Positions 33,524-42,198 of a stretch of 64,000 nt of DNA are shown piece after piece. Positions within the stretch are counted from its first letter, which is position 1, and every line of letters starts with the position of its first letter. The notes under the pieces are model-generated. The model did not search any database and was not told where the DNA came from. It worked only from the letters and a program-made list of their open reading frames with translations. The position numbers and the translations under genes are program-made. Source of the stretch: Bacteroidaceae bacterium (GTDB lineage: Bacteria; Bacteroidota; Bacteroidia; Bacteroidales; Bacteroidaceae). The stretch is from the NCBI GenBank assembly GCA_030843315.1, contig JAUUPT010000006.1:1-64000 (forward strand), written 5' to 3'.

Positions 33524-34783
33524 TTATTGGTTGTTGGTGCCGAAACGCCAGATGAGCGTCACCGTGTTGTTCCATATCATATTCTCTTGATGGTCGGTGG
33601 GCGTGATGCCGTCGAAGCGTTCGCCCGGTACCCACAGCACGCTGCTGCGCAGCCCGACGTCCAGGTTGCCGGTCAGCCGGTAGCTGCCGCCGATGCCGAT
33701 GCCCGCTCCGAACTGGAAGCGCCCGTCGCGCTTCACCACGGTGGCGTCCGTGGCATTCTCCTTCAGGGTGGCGCGGGTGCCTATGCCGTAGACGGCGGGC
33801 GAGAGGGTCAGGCTCCAGCGCCTGTCCCAGCATGGACGGACGATTTGCAGCAGGTCCGCGTTCAGGCGCAGGGCGTATTGTTGCAGGAAGACGGAGCTGT
33901 GGATGTCGCGGTAGGAGTAGCTGTCCATTCCGGCAACGTGCTCCAGGTAGCGCGCTCCGTCGGTGCCCAGCCAGTAGTCCGCACAGCAGGGGCTGGTGCC
34001 CAGCCGCATGGTGCCCAGCGAGATGCCCGCCTCTACCGAGAGCAGGGGCGAGATGCGGTATCCGCCCAGCACGCCGCCTTCGAATCCCGCCTTTCCGGCG
34101 GCATCGAACGAGGTGAATGTGCTCACGGCAAACGGCATCCCCAGCTCGATGCCTGCATACCAGCGGCAGGGGGCGGGGGAGTTTGCTTTCGGGGCTGTCT
34201 CTCCTTTTTCGGGCATTGTCTCTTCCTTTTCGGCGATTGTCACTGTATCTTCGGGCATTGTCTCTGCTTTGGGGGGAACAAGGTCTTCCTTCCTATCGGG
34301 AGCAGCCCCTTCCTGCCGGGGATGCGCTGGCAGGGTATCCGCCTGTACCTCTTCCGCCGTACCCGCAGGAGACAGGCTGATAATCACCGCGTCTCCCGCC
34401 GCAGGATGCAGATAAGGCTGGTTCGTGGTCTTGAAGTCCTTCTCGCGCAGTCCGTAGAATTTTATCAGATAGCCTTTCAGGTTATTACACCGATAGAAGA
34501 CGGTCCACCGGTTTCGGGAGTCGCTTTCGCATTCTCCCGAGAAGCCGTTGACGTAGAGAGTGTCTTTGCCTTTCGTAAATGTTTTCAGGGTGTGCTTCAG
34601 CCGGCGGAGTGTCTGCCGGTTCTCCCGATAGTTCTCCTTGAACATCTGGATGCAGGGTGGGTAACGGAATATGAACGCACTGTCGGTAGCAGTGTCGGTG
34701 CCTTCGTGACGCGCCGCCTGTGGGTACATGGCAGGGCAAAGGCTAAGGATTGCCGTCAGGCAGACAAGTATTCTCCTTTTCAT
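33524..34783 (-). CDS. Fimbrial-cluster outer membrane protein, DUF3575-like
   Basis: First gene of the fimbrial operon, 419 residues with a signal peptide (about 1-22). The N-terminal third holds an OmpA-like or SPOR-like segment (about residues 35-125). A low-complexity Pro/Glu/Thr linker follows (about 160-205), then a C-terminal beta-barrel-type domain (RWYAGIELGMPFAVS, MIWNNTVTLIWRFG). DUF3575-type proteins are regularly encoded beside FimB/Mfa2 genes, but their role is unclear. It may be an outer-membrane platform. The 16-base gap to the anchor gene supports co-transcription. The exact family assignment is uncertain. Confidence 0.6.
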   Translation of the reverse strand: MKRRILVCLTAILSLCPAMYPQAARHEGTDTATDSAFIFRYPPCIQMFKENYRENRQTLRRLKHTLKTFTKGKDTLYVNGFSGECESDSRNRWTVFYRCNNLKGYLIKFYGLREKDFKTTNQPYLHPAAGDAVIISLSPAGTAEEVQADTLPAHPRQEGAAPDRKEDLVPPKAETMPEDTVTIAEKEETMPEKGETAPKANSPAPCRWYAGIELGMPFAVSTFTSFDAAGKAGFEGGVLGGYRISPLLSVEAGISLGTMRLGTSPCCADYWLGTDGARYLEHVAGMDSYSYRDIHSSVFLQQYALRLNADLLQIVRPCWDRRWSLTLSPAVYGIGTRATLKENATDATVVKRDGRFQFGAGIGIGGSYRLTGNLDVGLRSSVLWVPGERFDGITPTDHQENMIWNNTVTLIWRFGTNNQ

Positions 34784-34840
34784 CGGTATGCCGGTATTAT
34801 TTCAAGATTTATATTGCCGCGCCTGTCAGTGTCTGTACAC

Positions 34841-35054
34841 AACAAAGGCGTGAATTACTGTCCGCTTTATCCATAAATCAGGTCTTCGCATTACCCGTAC
34901 TGTAGATAAAGCAACAGCACTCACGCCAATCTTATATAGACTCTGCGCGGCACACCCCGAAACGGGCATACAACGGGAAGTATATAACAAAGGACGTGAG
35001 CGTTTGTTGCTACCATCTTCTACAGTACATTCAAAGTTGCGAAGTTTGATTTAT
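34841..35054. repeat. Three copies of an imperfect repeat upstream of the fimbrial operon
   Basis: Copy A (34841-34871, beginning AACAAAGGCGTGA) and copy C (34988-35028, beginning AACAAAGGACGTGAG) are in direct orientation. Copy B (34897-34927, ending CTCACGCC) is inverted between them. B and C share GTACTGTAGA and GCAACA blocks in inverse order, and the similarity extends outward to about 34873 and 35054. The 520-base gene-free stretch 34784-35303 contains this set and the start regions of two divergent units. No gene is seen in it. Confidence 0.6.
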
Positions 35055-35272
35055 AAGAAGATGATATTTTTAAACGCTTCCGTTACCAAGATGTTGTTGT
35101 CCCTGTCAGCGACAGGAACGGAACAAAAGTAACAAAAACGTTCTTTCTTCCAAAACAGTACGCTAATTATTTGCGATTCATGGTGCAAAAATACTAATAA
35201 CACGCTTGAGGCGGGGAAAATGGCGATGGACAATTCGATACCCAAAACGACTGATATGTTCAAAGAAATACA

Positions 35273-35280
35273 TATCTTTA
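35273..35280 (+). promoter_or_regulatory. -7-like box (TATCTTTA) of the TPR regulator gene
   Basis: TATCTTTA differs by one base from the TAnnTTTG consensus. It lies 23 bases before ATG 35304, which argues against the earlier in-frame ATG at 35220 as the start. Confidence 0.4.
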
Positions 35281-35303
35281 CCCCCACAATTGTTTATAAT
35301 ATT

Positions 35304-37349
35304 ATGAAGAACCGTCACGCCGCAATCGGCATAATAGGATTGCTTTTTATCATCTTCGTAGCCGGATGCCGGAAAGCCCCGCAGCAGCCGGCTGCTCCCG
35401 AAAGTGAACTGTCCGCGCTCTACAGCCGGCTCAGGGAAGGGTACGGCACCGGAGACACGGCAACCGCCTTCGCACTCATGCGCCGTATGCTGGATTTCCC
35501 CCTTCCCGCCGATGGGACGAAGCCCCTGCACATCCGCACGCTGAACCGGGGACTGACCCAACTGATGTACCGCTACGCGTATGGCGGGATGCCGGATAAA
35601 GGGTTTGCCTATTTCCTGCGGCTGGCAGGCACCGGTGCGCAGCCGGATGCCGGCAATCCGCCCTTGCTGTCCGTACCTGCGGAGTGCCGTCGGCAGATTC
35701 TGATACTTTCCGCCTATCTGGGGATGCTGAACGGCGAAGTGCCTGAAGCCATAAAATGCCTCGAAGAAGGCTTCGCGCTGCCCGAACCGCCCACGCCCGA
35801 TGAACGCTACGCCGACTATACCTTTGCCGCCGCCGTCTACTCGCAAGGGGCGGAAACGATAGGCAGGAGTATCGAAATGTACGAGAAAGCACTCGCCGAG
35901 GTGAAGCAGTCCGATGACAAGTCGGGTCTTCCGTGGATATTGGGCAACCTGGCGGAACTGTATGCCGATAAGGGAGAGTTCGAGAAAGCCGTGAAGATGT
36001 ACTACGAAACCATCGTCCTCTTCAAGACCGACGGCGACAACGGCGGGCTTTCCGAGACGTATGCTTCCCTGGCGGAACTCTATAGACAATGGGGTATGCC
36101 GGAACAGGCGGAAGCGTATGCAGACCAGTCACTGAAGTATGCCCGTCTGTCCGGTCAGCAATACATCATAGGTTTCAGTATGCTCCAGCAATACGAAATA
36201 GCCGAAAAGAGGCAGCAGACGGACAGCGCCCTGTACTGGTTGCAGCGTGCCGACAGTCTTTTCATCGCTTCCAACAGTCCTTTGGAACACCTCAGCGCAC
36301 AAGGCTTCATCACCCGTCTCCGCCTTCGCGACCCTGCCTATCTGGAAGAGGGTACGAAGCGGCTGGAAGAAATCTGCGCGGACACGCTTATCGAACAAAC
36401 CCTTTATCAGCCCATGCTGGAGCAGCTCCTCGGAGAGTGCTACCTGCTCCTGGGATGCAAGCAGGAAGGGATACGGATTCTTAAAAATGTGTTGCCCCAA
36501 CTGGAAGAGAGCCACAAGGACGTGATATTGTTAGGGGCATACCGGACACTTGTCCGTTACTACCGCCGGGAGAAACAGTACGAAACTGCCTTGGCCTATC
36601 AGGATAAGGCGGACGAACTGCAGGAAAAGCTGTTTGAAGATGAAAAGCTGCACCAGGTGACTGCCTCGCGCGTCCACTATGAAACCACTCAAAAGGAACT
36701 GGAAAACGAGGTGCTGCAACAGAAAGTGGAACTGAACCAACGTACGCTTGCCTTCACGTGGATATTGGTGGGATTGCTGGGGATGCTTCTGGTAGGAGGC
36801 GGGCTTTACGCGCGTCAGCGCCACCGCTATCTGCGCAGGGTCAGCGATGCCCGCCTGTCCCAGATCAGCGGTTTGCTGCAAGCGCAACAGGAGCTTAAAG
36901 GGCGTAATACTTCCTTGGCGGACGAACTAAGCAGGGCTTCCGATGAGTTGAGCAGGGCTTCCGATGAACTGCGGAAGGCGTCCCGTGAACCGGATGAGGC
37001 AGCTTCCGGCCAGCAAGATGCGTCGGAGCGGAAGTCGATAGCCGAAATCCGCAGGGAAATCAGTACGCAGGTTTTCAACTCCGACAAGGAAGCCGAGTTC
37101 CGCCGCAGTTTCACCGCCCTCTATCCCGAGTATATCCCGGCGTTGCACGAACTCAGCCCGGAAATGACCCGCACGGACGAACTGGTTGCCATGCTGATTA
37201 TGCTGGACTTGAGCAGTGAAGAAATCAGGCTTACGCTGGGCGTCTCCCGGGTAGGAGTGAACAAGGCGCGCAGCCGTATGCGCAAGCGGTTGGGGCTGGA
37301 GAGCAAAACAAAACTGGAAGATTTCCTGAAGGGTGTTCTCAAACCGTGA
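35304..37349 (+). CDS. TPR-domain regulator with lipoprotein-type signal and C-terminal HTH
   Basis: This 681-residue protein starts with a lipoprotein-type signal (LLFIIFVAGC, Cys near residue 20). Tetratricopeptide-like helical repeats follow up to about residue 470, then a transmembrane helix near 485-505 (WILVGLLGMLLVGGGLYA) and a coiled coil with ELSRASD heptads. The C-terminal segment, with IMLDLSSEEIRLTLGVSRVGVNKARSRMRKRLG, looks like a LuxR/sigma-type helix-turn-helix. The topology would put the TPR region outside and the DNA-binding end inside the cell. Similar Bacteroides proteins sit next to surface-protein clusters. It is divergent from the fimbrial operon and may control it. Confidence 0.75.
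   Translation: MKNRHAAIGIIGLLFIIFVAGCRKAPQQPAAPESELSALYSRLREGYGTGDTATAFALMRRMLDFPLPADGTKPLHIRTLNRGLTQLMYRYAYGGMPDKGFAYFLRLAGTGAQPDAGNPPLLSVPAECRRQILILSAYLGMLNGEVPEAIKCLEEGFALPEPPTPDERYADYTFAAAVYSQGAETIGRSIEMYEKALAEVKQSDDKSGLPWILGNLAELYADKGEFEKAVKMYYETIVLFKTDGDNGGLSETYASLAELYRQWGMPEQAEAYADQSLKYARLSGQQYIIGFSMLQQYEIAEKRQQTDSALYWLQRADSLFIASNSPLEHLSAQGFITRLRLRDPAYLEEGTKRLEEICADTLIEQTLYQPMLEQLLGECYLLLGCKQEGIRILKNVLPQLEESHKDVILLGAYRTLVRYYRREKQYETALAYQDKADELQEKLFEDEKLHQVTASRVHYETTQKELENEVLQQKVELNQRTLAFTWILVGLLGMLLVGGGLYARQRHRYLRRVSDARLSQISGLLQAQQELKGRNTSLADELSRASDELSRASDELRKASREPDEAASGQQDASERKSIAEIRREISTQVFNSDKEAEFRRSFTALYPEYIPALHELSPEMTRTDELVAMLIMLDLSSEEIRLTLGVSRVGVNKARSRMRKRLGLESKTKLEDFLKGVLKP
36924..36986. 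repeat. 21-bp repeats coding for coiled-coil heptads
   Basis: Two near-identical 21-bp units (36924 and 36945) and a diverged third (36966) encode ELSRASD, ELSRASD and ELRKASR. Each unit adds one heptad to the coiled coil between membrane segment and HTH. Confidence 0.75.
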
Positions 37350-37369
37350 AACCTGTGTAATCCGTACCT

Positions 37370-38215
37370 TTAGATAGTGTGCCCTTTGCGGAACGTCTGC
37401 GGGGTTACCCCCACATGATGCTTGAAGAACTTGTTGAAGAAAGCAGCATTGTTGAATCCCAGGCTTATGGCTATGTCCTTCACCGACGTGCTGTCGGTGC
37501 GGAGTTGCGTCTTGGCATCCATGATAAGCGCGTGGTTGATAATTTCCATTGCCGTCTGTCCTGATTCTTTCTTGACGAGACGGCAAAGGGCAGCCGGTTG
37601 CATCTTCATTTCTTTGGCGTAGTAGCTCACTTTGTGCTCCCGGATATACTCGGTATGCACCATCCGAAGAAAAATCCGGTATTGCTGGAAGTGCTTGCTT
37701 CCGGGAAAATCCCTGACTTCTGCCTGCTCCGGAAAAAGTTCGGAAATGCCTTGCAATGTCAGGGCCAGTAATAAGTGCAGAGTGGGGTGGCTCAATAAGT
37801 GGCCGATCTCTTTATATAGGTGTGCTTGTAATGTGAACATTTCTTCATAGAGCTGGAATGGAATTTTAGGTAAAGGTATTATGTAATTGTTTTCGAGCAT
37901 GTGAAACTTGTCCATCATGTTTTTGCCTGTATCGGTATCCTGTATAAGTTGCTGTGAGTACATCACGATATATAATTCTATATCGTTCGACATATCTACT
38001 ACTTGAAATAACGATTCGGGAGGAATGGCAATGAGGTCGTTGGGCCCGACCCGGTACTTCGTGAGGTTTATGGTTATTTTCAGTACGCCTTTGCAACAAA
38101 GGGCGAAGATACAGGCTTGGGTGCGATGCGACTGTGTCAAGTTTTTCTTCAGTTCGGCGGCACTTGCCTTTGTGGCAATGAAATCTTTACTGATATTGAA
38201 TTTGGATATATTCAT
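37370..38215 (-). CDS. AraC family transcriptional regulator
   Basis: This 281-residue protein has a C-terminal AraC-type double helix-turn-helix (about residues 185-281, including VKDIAISLGFNNAAFFNKFFKHH and GVTPQTFRKG). The N-terminal domain is a cupin-like sensor that starts near residue 30. It is convergent with the TPR regulator gene (21 bases between the stop codons) and divergent from the PAS kinase gene, with which it shares a 278-base intergenic stretch. Its target is unknown; the nearby fimbrial operon is a possibility only by position. Confidence 0.88.
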   Translation of the reverse strand: MNISKFNISKDFIATKASAAELKKNLTQSHRTQACIFALCCKGVLKITINLTKYRVGPNDLIAIPPESLFQVVDMSNDIELYIVMYSQQLIQDTDTGKNMMDKFHMLENNYIIPLPKIPFQLYEEMFTLQAHLYKEIGHLLSHPTLHLLLALTLQGISELFPEQAEVRDFPGSKHFQQYRIFLRMVHTEYIREHKVSYYAKEMKMQPAALCRLVKKESGQTAMEIINHALIMDAKTQLRTDSTSVKDIAISLGFNNAAFFNKFFKHHVGVTPQTFRKGHTI

Positions 38216-38493
38216 GTGTCATTCCTCTTTTACCCTACAAAAATGGTGGATATTGGCGTATAATTACAGAATTTATCGTTAATATCGGTGTCTTTCGTAC
38301 AGCAGTTCTGTTAAATAAAATAAAGATGTAAATAATGGAATATATGTTGACTGCAATGGAATGCTTTTATTTCTTGGATATTTTGTTATGTAAGTGTTTT
38401 CTCCGAACTTTGCGGGCTAAACTTATTATACCTCTTTGAGAGGATGATTTGTTTGGGAGTCTTAAACCGAATAATATGAATAAACACTGATTT

Positions 38494-40104
38494 ATGCATC
38501 TCTCTATTCTTACTTTTCATCCTTTATTAAAGGGAAATGCCGATATTTATGTAGTACTTATTGTCATTCTGCTGGCTGTTATAGCGGGGCTGTGTATCTA
38601 CATTTTTCGTATGCATGCCAGGCCTGAGGCAGAAAAGATGGTCAATGTCATAGCGGAACAGTTGTTCGATTCGTGGCCGGTGGGTATTATCGTTACCAAC
38701 CCCAAGGGATATATCGACCGTATCAACAAGCAAGCCGCTGAAGACCTTCAGCAGAATATGGGGGGTATGATAAACCGGCACCTTGCTTCTATTCTGGAGA
38801 TAATGCAGGATCAGGAGAATGTGCTGCCCCGGTTCCTGCAGGATATACAGGAAGACAGGGAACGCGTGATTGCATTCTCTTCCAACAGTTTCATCTGTGA
38901 ACTGAAACGGAAAGTCCGTTTCCTGATAGAAGGCTCCATCGTAGGGATATATGATGGTGGAAAGCTGTCCAGAATCGTATTGTACTATCGGAATGTACTC
39001 GAAGAACGTACCAGTACCCGCTTGCTGAACATCGCCCTGAACCGGATGCAAATCTTTCAATGGTCGTATGATATGGACAGGGACCTGATGGTGATCGAGC
39101 CACGCTACTTCGAATACCTGGGCATACCGACCAAGGACTATACGCTGACCACCGAAGAGTTTATGAGCTATCTGCATCCCGACGATGTGGACACTGTAAT
39201 CGGGGCTTTGACTTCACAACTGGAAGGCAACCTGAATGAAAACCTTATACCCTATCGCCTGCGCAGGCAGGATGGTACTTACGAGTGGTTTGAAGTGCAG
39301 TCCACTTATGTGGGGCAGTTGGCTAACTTGCCTTTCCGCGTTATCGGCATCTGCATGAGTACACAGAAATATAAAGATTCCGAGGCCCGCTTGAACGAAG
39401 CTTTGCAGAAAGCCCAGCGCAGCGACCAGTTGAAGAGTATGTTTCTTGCCAATATGAGCCATGAGATACGTACACCGCTCAACGCGATAGTGGGATTCTC
39501 TACGCTGCTGGCTGCCGAAGATGCGGAACTAAGCCGGGAAGAGATCAACGAATTCTCTTCATTGATAGAAAAGAACAGCCAGTTGCTGATGGTGCTGATA
39601 TCGGATATCCTCGATTTGTCCAAGATAGAATCGAATACAATGGACTATCATTTCCAGGATGTTTCCTTGCATACGATGCTCGATGATATAGGCAAGGCGC
39701 AGAAACTGAATATGCCCGACGGAGTGGAAATGGTGCTGGACTTACCCGCAGAGGATTTGCAGCTTCATACCGATTCGGCACGGTTGGGACAGGTGCTGAA
39801 TAATATGATAAACAATGCCGTGAAGTTTACTTGCGAAGGTTCCATCAGTCTGGGGTATAGGCAGCAATGCCCTGAAACGGTAGAACTGTATGTAAGGGAT
39901 ACGGGGGCAGGAATGTCGGAAGATGTGCTGGATCATATTTTTGAGCGCTTCTATAAGGGGGATGCTTTTGTTCAGGGTACGGGGCTGGGACTGCCAATCT
40001 GCAAAAATATAATTGAACATCTGGGCGGAAATATAACGGTTGCTTCCAGGAAGAACGAAGGCACCCGTTTTATGATAGCATTGCCATTGGAGGCTGCCAC
40101 CTGA
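38494..40104 (+). CDS. PAS-domain sensor histidine kinase
   Basis: This 536-residue kinase has a single transmembrane helix at about residues 17-36. Two PAS-type domains follow, the first near 55-165 and the second near 185-295. A HisKA domain has His323 in NMSHEIRTPLNA, and a HATPase domain contains NNAVKF and the G boxes DTGAGMSE and GTGLGLPI. There is no receiver domain and no response regulator gene next to it, so it is an orphan in this window. PAS domains suggest sensing of redox state or a small ligand in the cytoplasm. The upstream GAACTTTG (38405-38412) is near a -7 box. Confidence 0.9.
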   Translation: MHLSILTFHPLLKGNADIYVVLIVILLAVIAGLCIYIFRMHARPEAEKMVNVIAEQLFDSWPVGIIVTNPKGYIDRINKQAAEDLQQNMGGMINRHLASILEIMQDQENVLPRFLQDIQEDRERVIAFSSNSFICELKRKVRFLIEGSIVGIYDGGKLSRIVLYYRNVLEERTSTRLLNIALNRMQIFQWSYDMDRDLMVIEPRYFEYLGIPTKDYTLTTEEFMSYLHPDDVDTVIGALTSQLEGNLNENLIPYRLRRQDGTYEWFEVQSTYVGQLANLPFRVIGICMSTQKYKDSEARLNEALQKAQRSDQLKSMFLANMSHEIRTPLNAIVGFSTLLAAEDAELSREEINEFSSLIEKNSQLLMVLISDILDLSKIESNTMDYHFQDVSLHTMLDDIGKAQKLNMPDGVEMVLDLPAEDLQLHTDSARLGQVLNNMINNAVKFTCEGSISLGYRQQCPETVELYVRDTGAGMSEDVLDHIFERFYKGDAFVQGTGLGLPICKNIIEHLGGNITVASRKNEGTRFMIALPLEAAT

Positions 40105-40135
40105 GAGCTTTGATAGAATTATTGCCTTTTTCTTA

Positions 40136-40164
40136 TTGAATACAACTGAAAAACGCTACCTTTG
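40136..40164 (+). promoter_or_regulatory. Promoter of the ABC-F gene
   Basis: TTG (40136-40138) and TACCTTTG (40157-40164), separated by 18 bases, match the Bacteroides -33/-7 pattern. The start codon is 29 bases downstream. Confidence 0.6.
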
Positions 40165-40193
40165 TAGCCCTGAATGATAAAATCATTGACACT

Positions 40194-42152
40194 ATGATAT
40201 CTGTAGAAGGACTGAAGGTAGAATTTAATGCTACGCCTCTGTTCGAAGACGTCTCTTACGTTATCAACAAGAAAGACCGCATCGCCCTGGTGGGCAAGAA
40301 TGGTGCGGGTAAATCTACCATGCTCAAAATATTGGCCGGCTTGCAGCAGCCCACTGCCGGCGTGGTGGCGGTTCCGCGGGAATGTACCATCGGCTATCTG
40401 CCCCAGGTGATGATACTCAGCGATGAGCGCACCGTGATGGAAGAGGCAGAACTTGCCTTTGACCATATTTTTGAAATGCAGGCGGACATCGAACGCATGA
40501 ACCTGCAACTTGCCGAACGCACCGACTATGATAGCGAGGATTACCAGAAACTGATAGACCGCTTCACGCACGAGAACGAACGCTTCCTGATGATGGGCGG
40601 CACGAATTATCGTGCCGAAATAGAACGCACCCTTCAGGGATTGGGTTTCAGCCGCGAGGATTTTGGCCGCTCTACTTCCGAATTTTCGGGGGGCTGGCGT
40701 ATGCGTATTGAACTTGCCAAGTTGTTGCTCCGCCGTCCCGATGTGCTGTTGCTGGACGAGCCGACCAACCACCTCGATATAGAAAGTATCCAATGGCTGG
40801 AAAACTTTCTGGCTACACGTGCCAATGCGGTGGTATTGGTGAGCCACGACCGGGCTTTCCTTAACAATGTAACGACCCGTACCATTGAGATAACCTGCGG
40901 CCGCATCTACGACTACAAGGTGAAGTACGATGAGTTCATCGTGCTGCGCAAGGAGCGTAGGGAGCAGCAATTGCGTGCCTACGAGAACCAGCAGAAACAG
41001 ATTGAAGATACCGAAGCGTTCATTGAGCGTTTCCGCTATAAAGCTACTAAGGCTGTGCAGGTACAGAGCCGCATCAAGCAGTTGGAGAAAATAGAACGCA
41101 TCGAAGTGGACGAGGAAGATAACTCGGCATTGAGGTTGAAGTTTGTTTGTAGTAGCCGCAGCGGCAACTATCCCGTTATTTGTGAAGATGTAGCCAAGGC
41201 TTACGGCAGCCATGTTATTTTCCACGATGTGAATCTGACGATTAACCGTGGCGAGAAGATAGCCTTTGTAGGCAAGAACGGTGAAGGTAAATCCACTCTT
41301 GTGAAGTGTATCATGGACGAGATAACGGACTACACCGGTAAGCTGACGTTGGGACACAACGTGCAGATAGGTTATTTTGCACAGAACCAGGCGCAACTGT
41401 TGGACGAGAATTTGACCGTGTTTGATACGATAGACCGCGTAGCTGTGGGCGATATCCGCACGAAGATACGCGACATACTCGGTGCATTCATGTTTGGCGG
41501 CGAGGCTTCGGACAAGAAAGTGAAAGTACTCTCCGGCGGAGAGCGCACCCGCCTTGCCATGATTAAGCTGTTGCTCGAACCGGTGAACTTCCTGATTCTG
41601 GATGAGCCTACGAACCATCTGGATATGCGTTCGAAAGATATTCTGAAGGATGCTATCCGTGAATTTGACGGTACGGTGATTATCGTGAGCCATGACCGTG
41701 ATTTCCTGGACGGACTGGCAACCAAGGTATATGAGTTCGGCGGTGGCTTGGTGAAAGAGCATCTTGGCGGCATCTATGACTTCCTGCAAAAGAAGCAGAT
41801 CGAAAATCTGAACGAATTGCAGAAAGCCCCTTCGCTATCGGCATCGCCTGCCGGCACAAAAGCGGCGGATGCAGAAGCTACACAGCCTTCGGACAACAAA
41901 CTGTCTTACGAAGCCCAGAAAGAGCTTAATAAAAAGGTGAAGAAACTGGAACGTCGCGTGGCGGACTGTGAAGCCGAAATAGAACAGACTGAATCGGCGA
42001 TTGCCATTCTGGAAGCTAAGATGGCTACGCCGGAAGGCGCCTCGGACATGTCTCTTTACGAGCAGCATCAGAAGTTAAAGTCTCAGTTGGACCAAGTGAT
42101 GGAAGAATGGGACACGACTTCAATGGAACTGGAAGAATTTAAGAAAGCATGA
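40194..42152 (+). CDS. ABC-F family ATP-binding protein
   Basis: This 652-residue protein has two ABC ATPase domains and no membrane segments, the hallmark of ABC-F proteins that act on the ribosome. Walker A motifs GKNGAGKST (34-42) and GKNGEGKST (360-368), signatures FSGGWRMR and LSGGERTR, and two LLDEPTNHLD or ILDEPTNHLD Walker B motifs are present. Between the domains is the P-site tRNA interaction linker. The C-terminal 100 residues form a coiled coil like that of Uup, preceded by an Ala/Pro-rich hinge. The likely role is rescue or tuning of translation. An antibiotic-resistance role cannot be inferred. Confidence 0.9.
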   Translation: MISVEGLKVEFNATPLFEDVSYVINKKDRIALVGKNGAGKSTMLKILAGLQQPTAGVVAVPRECTIGYLPQVMILSDERTVMEEAELAFDHIFEMQADIERMNLQLAERTDYDSEDYQKLIDRFTHENERFLMMGGTNYRAEIERTLQGLGFSREDFGRSTSEFSGGWRMRIELAKLLLRRPDVLLLDEPTNHLDIESIQWLENFLATRANAVVLVSHDRAFLNNVTTRTIEITCGRIYDYKVKYDEFIVLRKERREQQLRAYENQQKQIEDTEAFIERFRYKATKAVQVQSRIKQLEKIERIEVDEEDNSALRLKFVCSSRSGNYPVICEDVAKAYGSHVIFHDVNLTINRGEKIAFVGKNGEGKSTLVKCIMDEITDYTGKLTLGHNVQIGYFAQNQAQLLDENLTVFDTIDRVAVGDIRTKIRDILGAFMFGGEASDKKVKVLSGGERTRLAMIKLLLEPVNFLILDEPTNHLDMRSKDILKDAIREFDGTVIIVSHDRDFLDGLATKVYEFGGGLVKEHLGGIYDFLQKKQIENLNELQKAPSLSASPAGTKAADAEATQPSDNKLSYEAQKELNKKVKKLERRVADCEAEIEQTESAIAILEAKMATPEGASDMSLYEQHQKLKSQLDQVMEEWDTTSMELEEFKKA

Positions 42153-42198
42153 TAAAACAATAGCAGCGTTTTGGCGCATAAATTTAATTATTATAAGT

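Noticed and set aside
34897..35028. Classical invertible promoter of the fimbrial operon
   Set aside because: The inverted arms are imperfect, with several internal length differences, unlike the near-perfect short arms of known Bacteroides invertible promoters. No recombinase gene is adjacent. I keep it only as a repeat worth testing.
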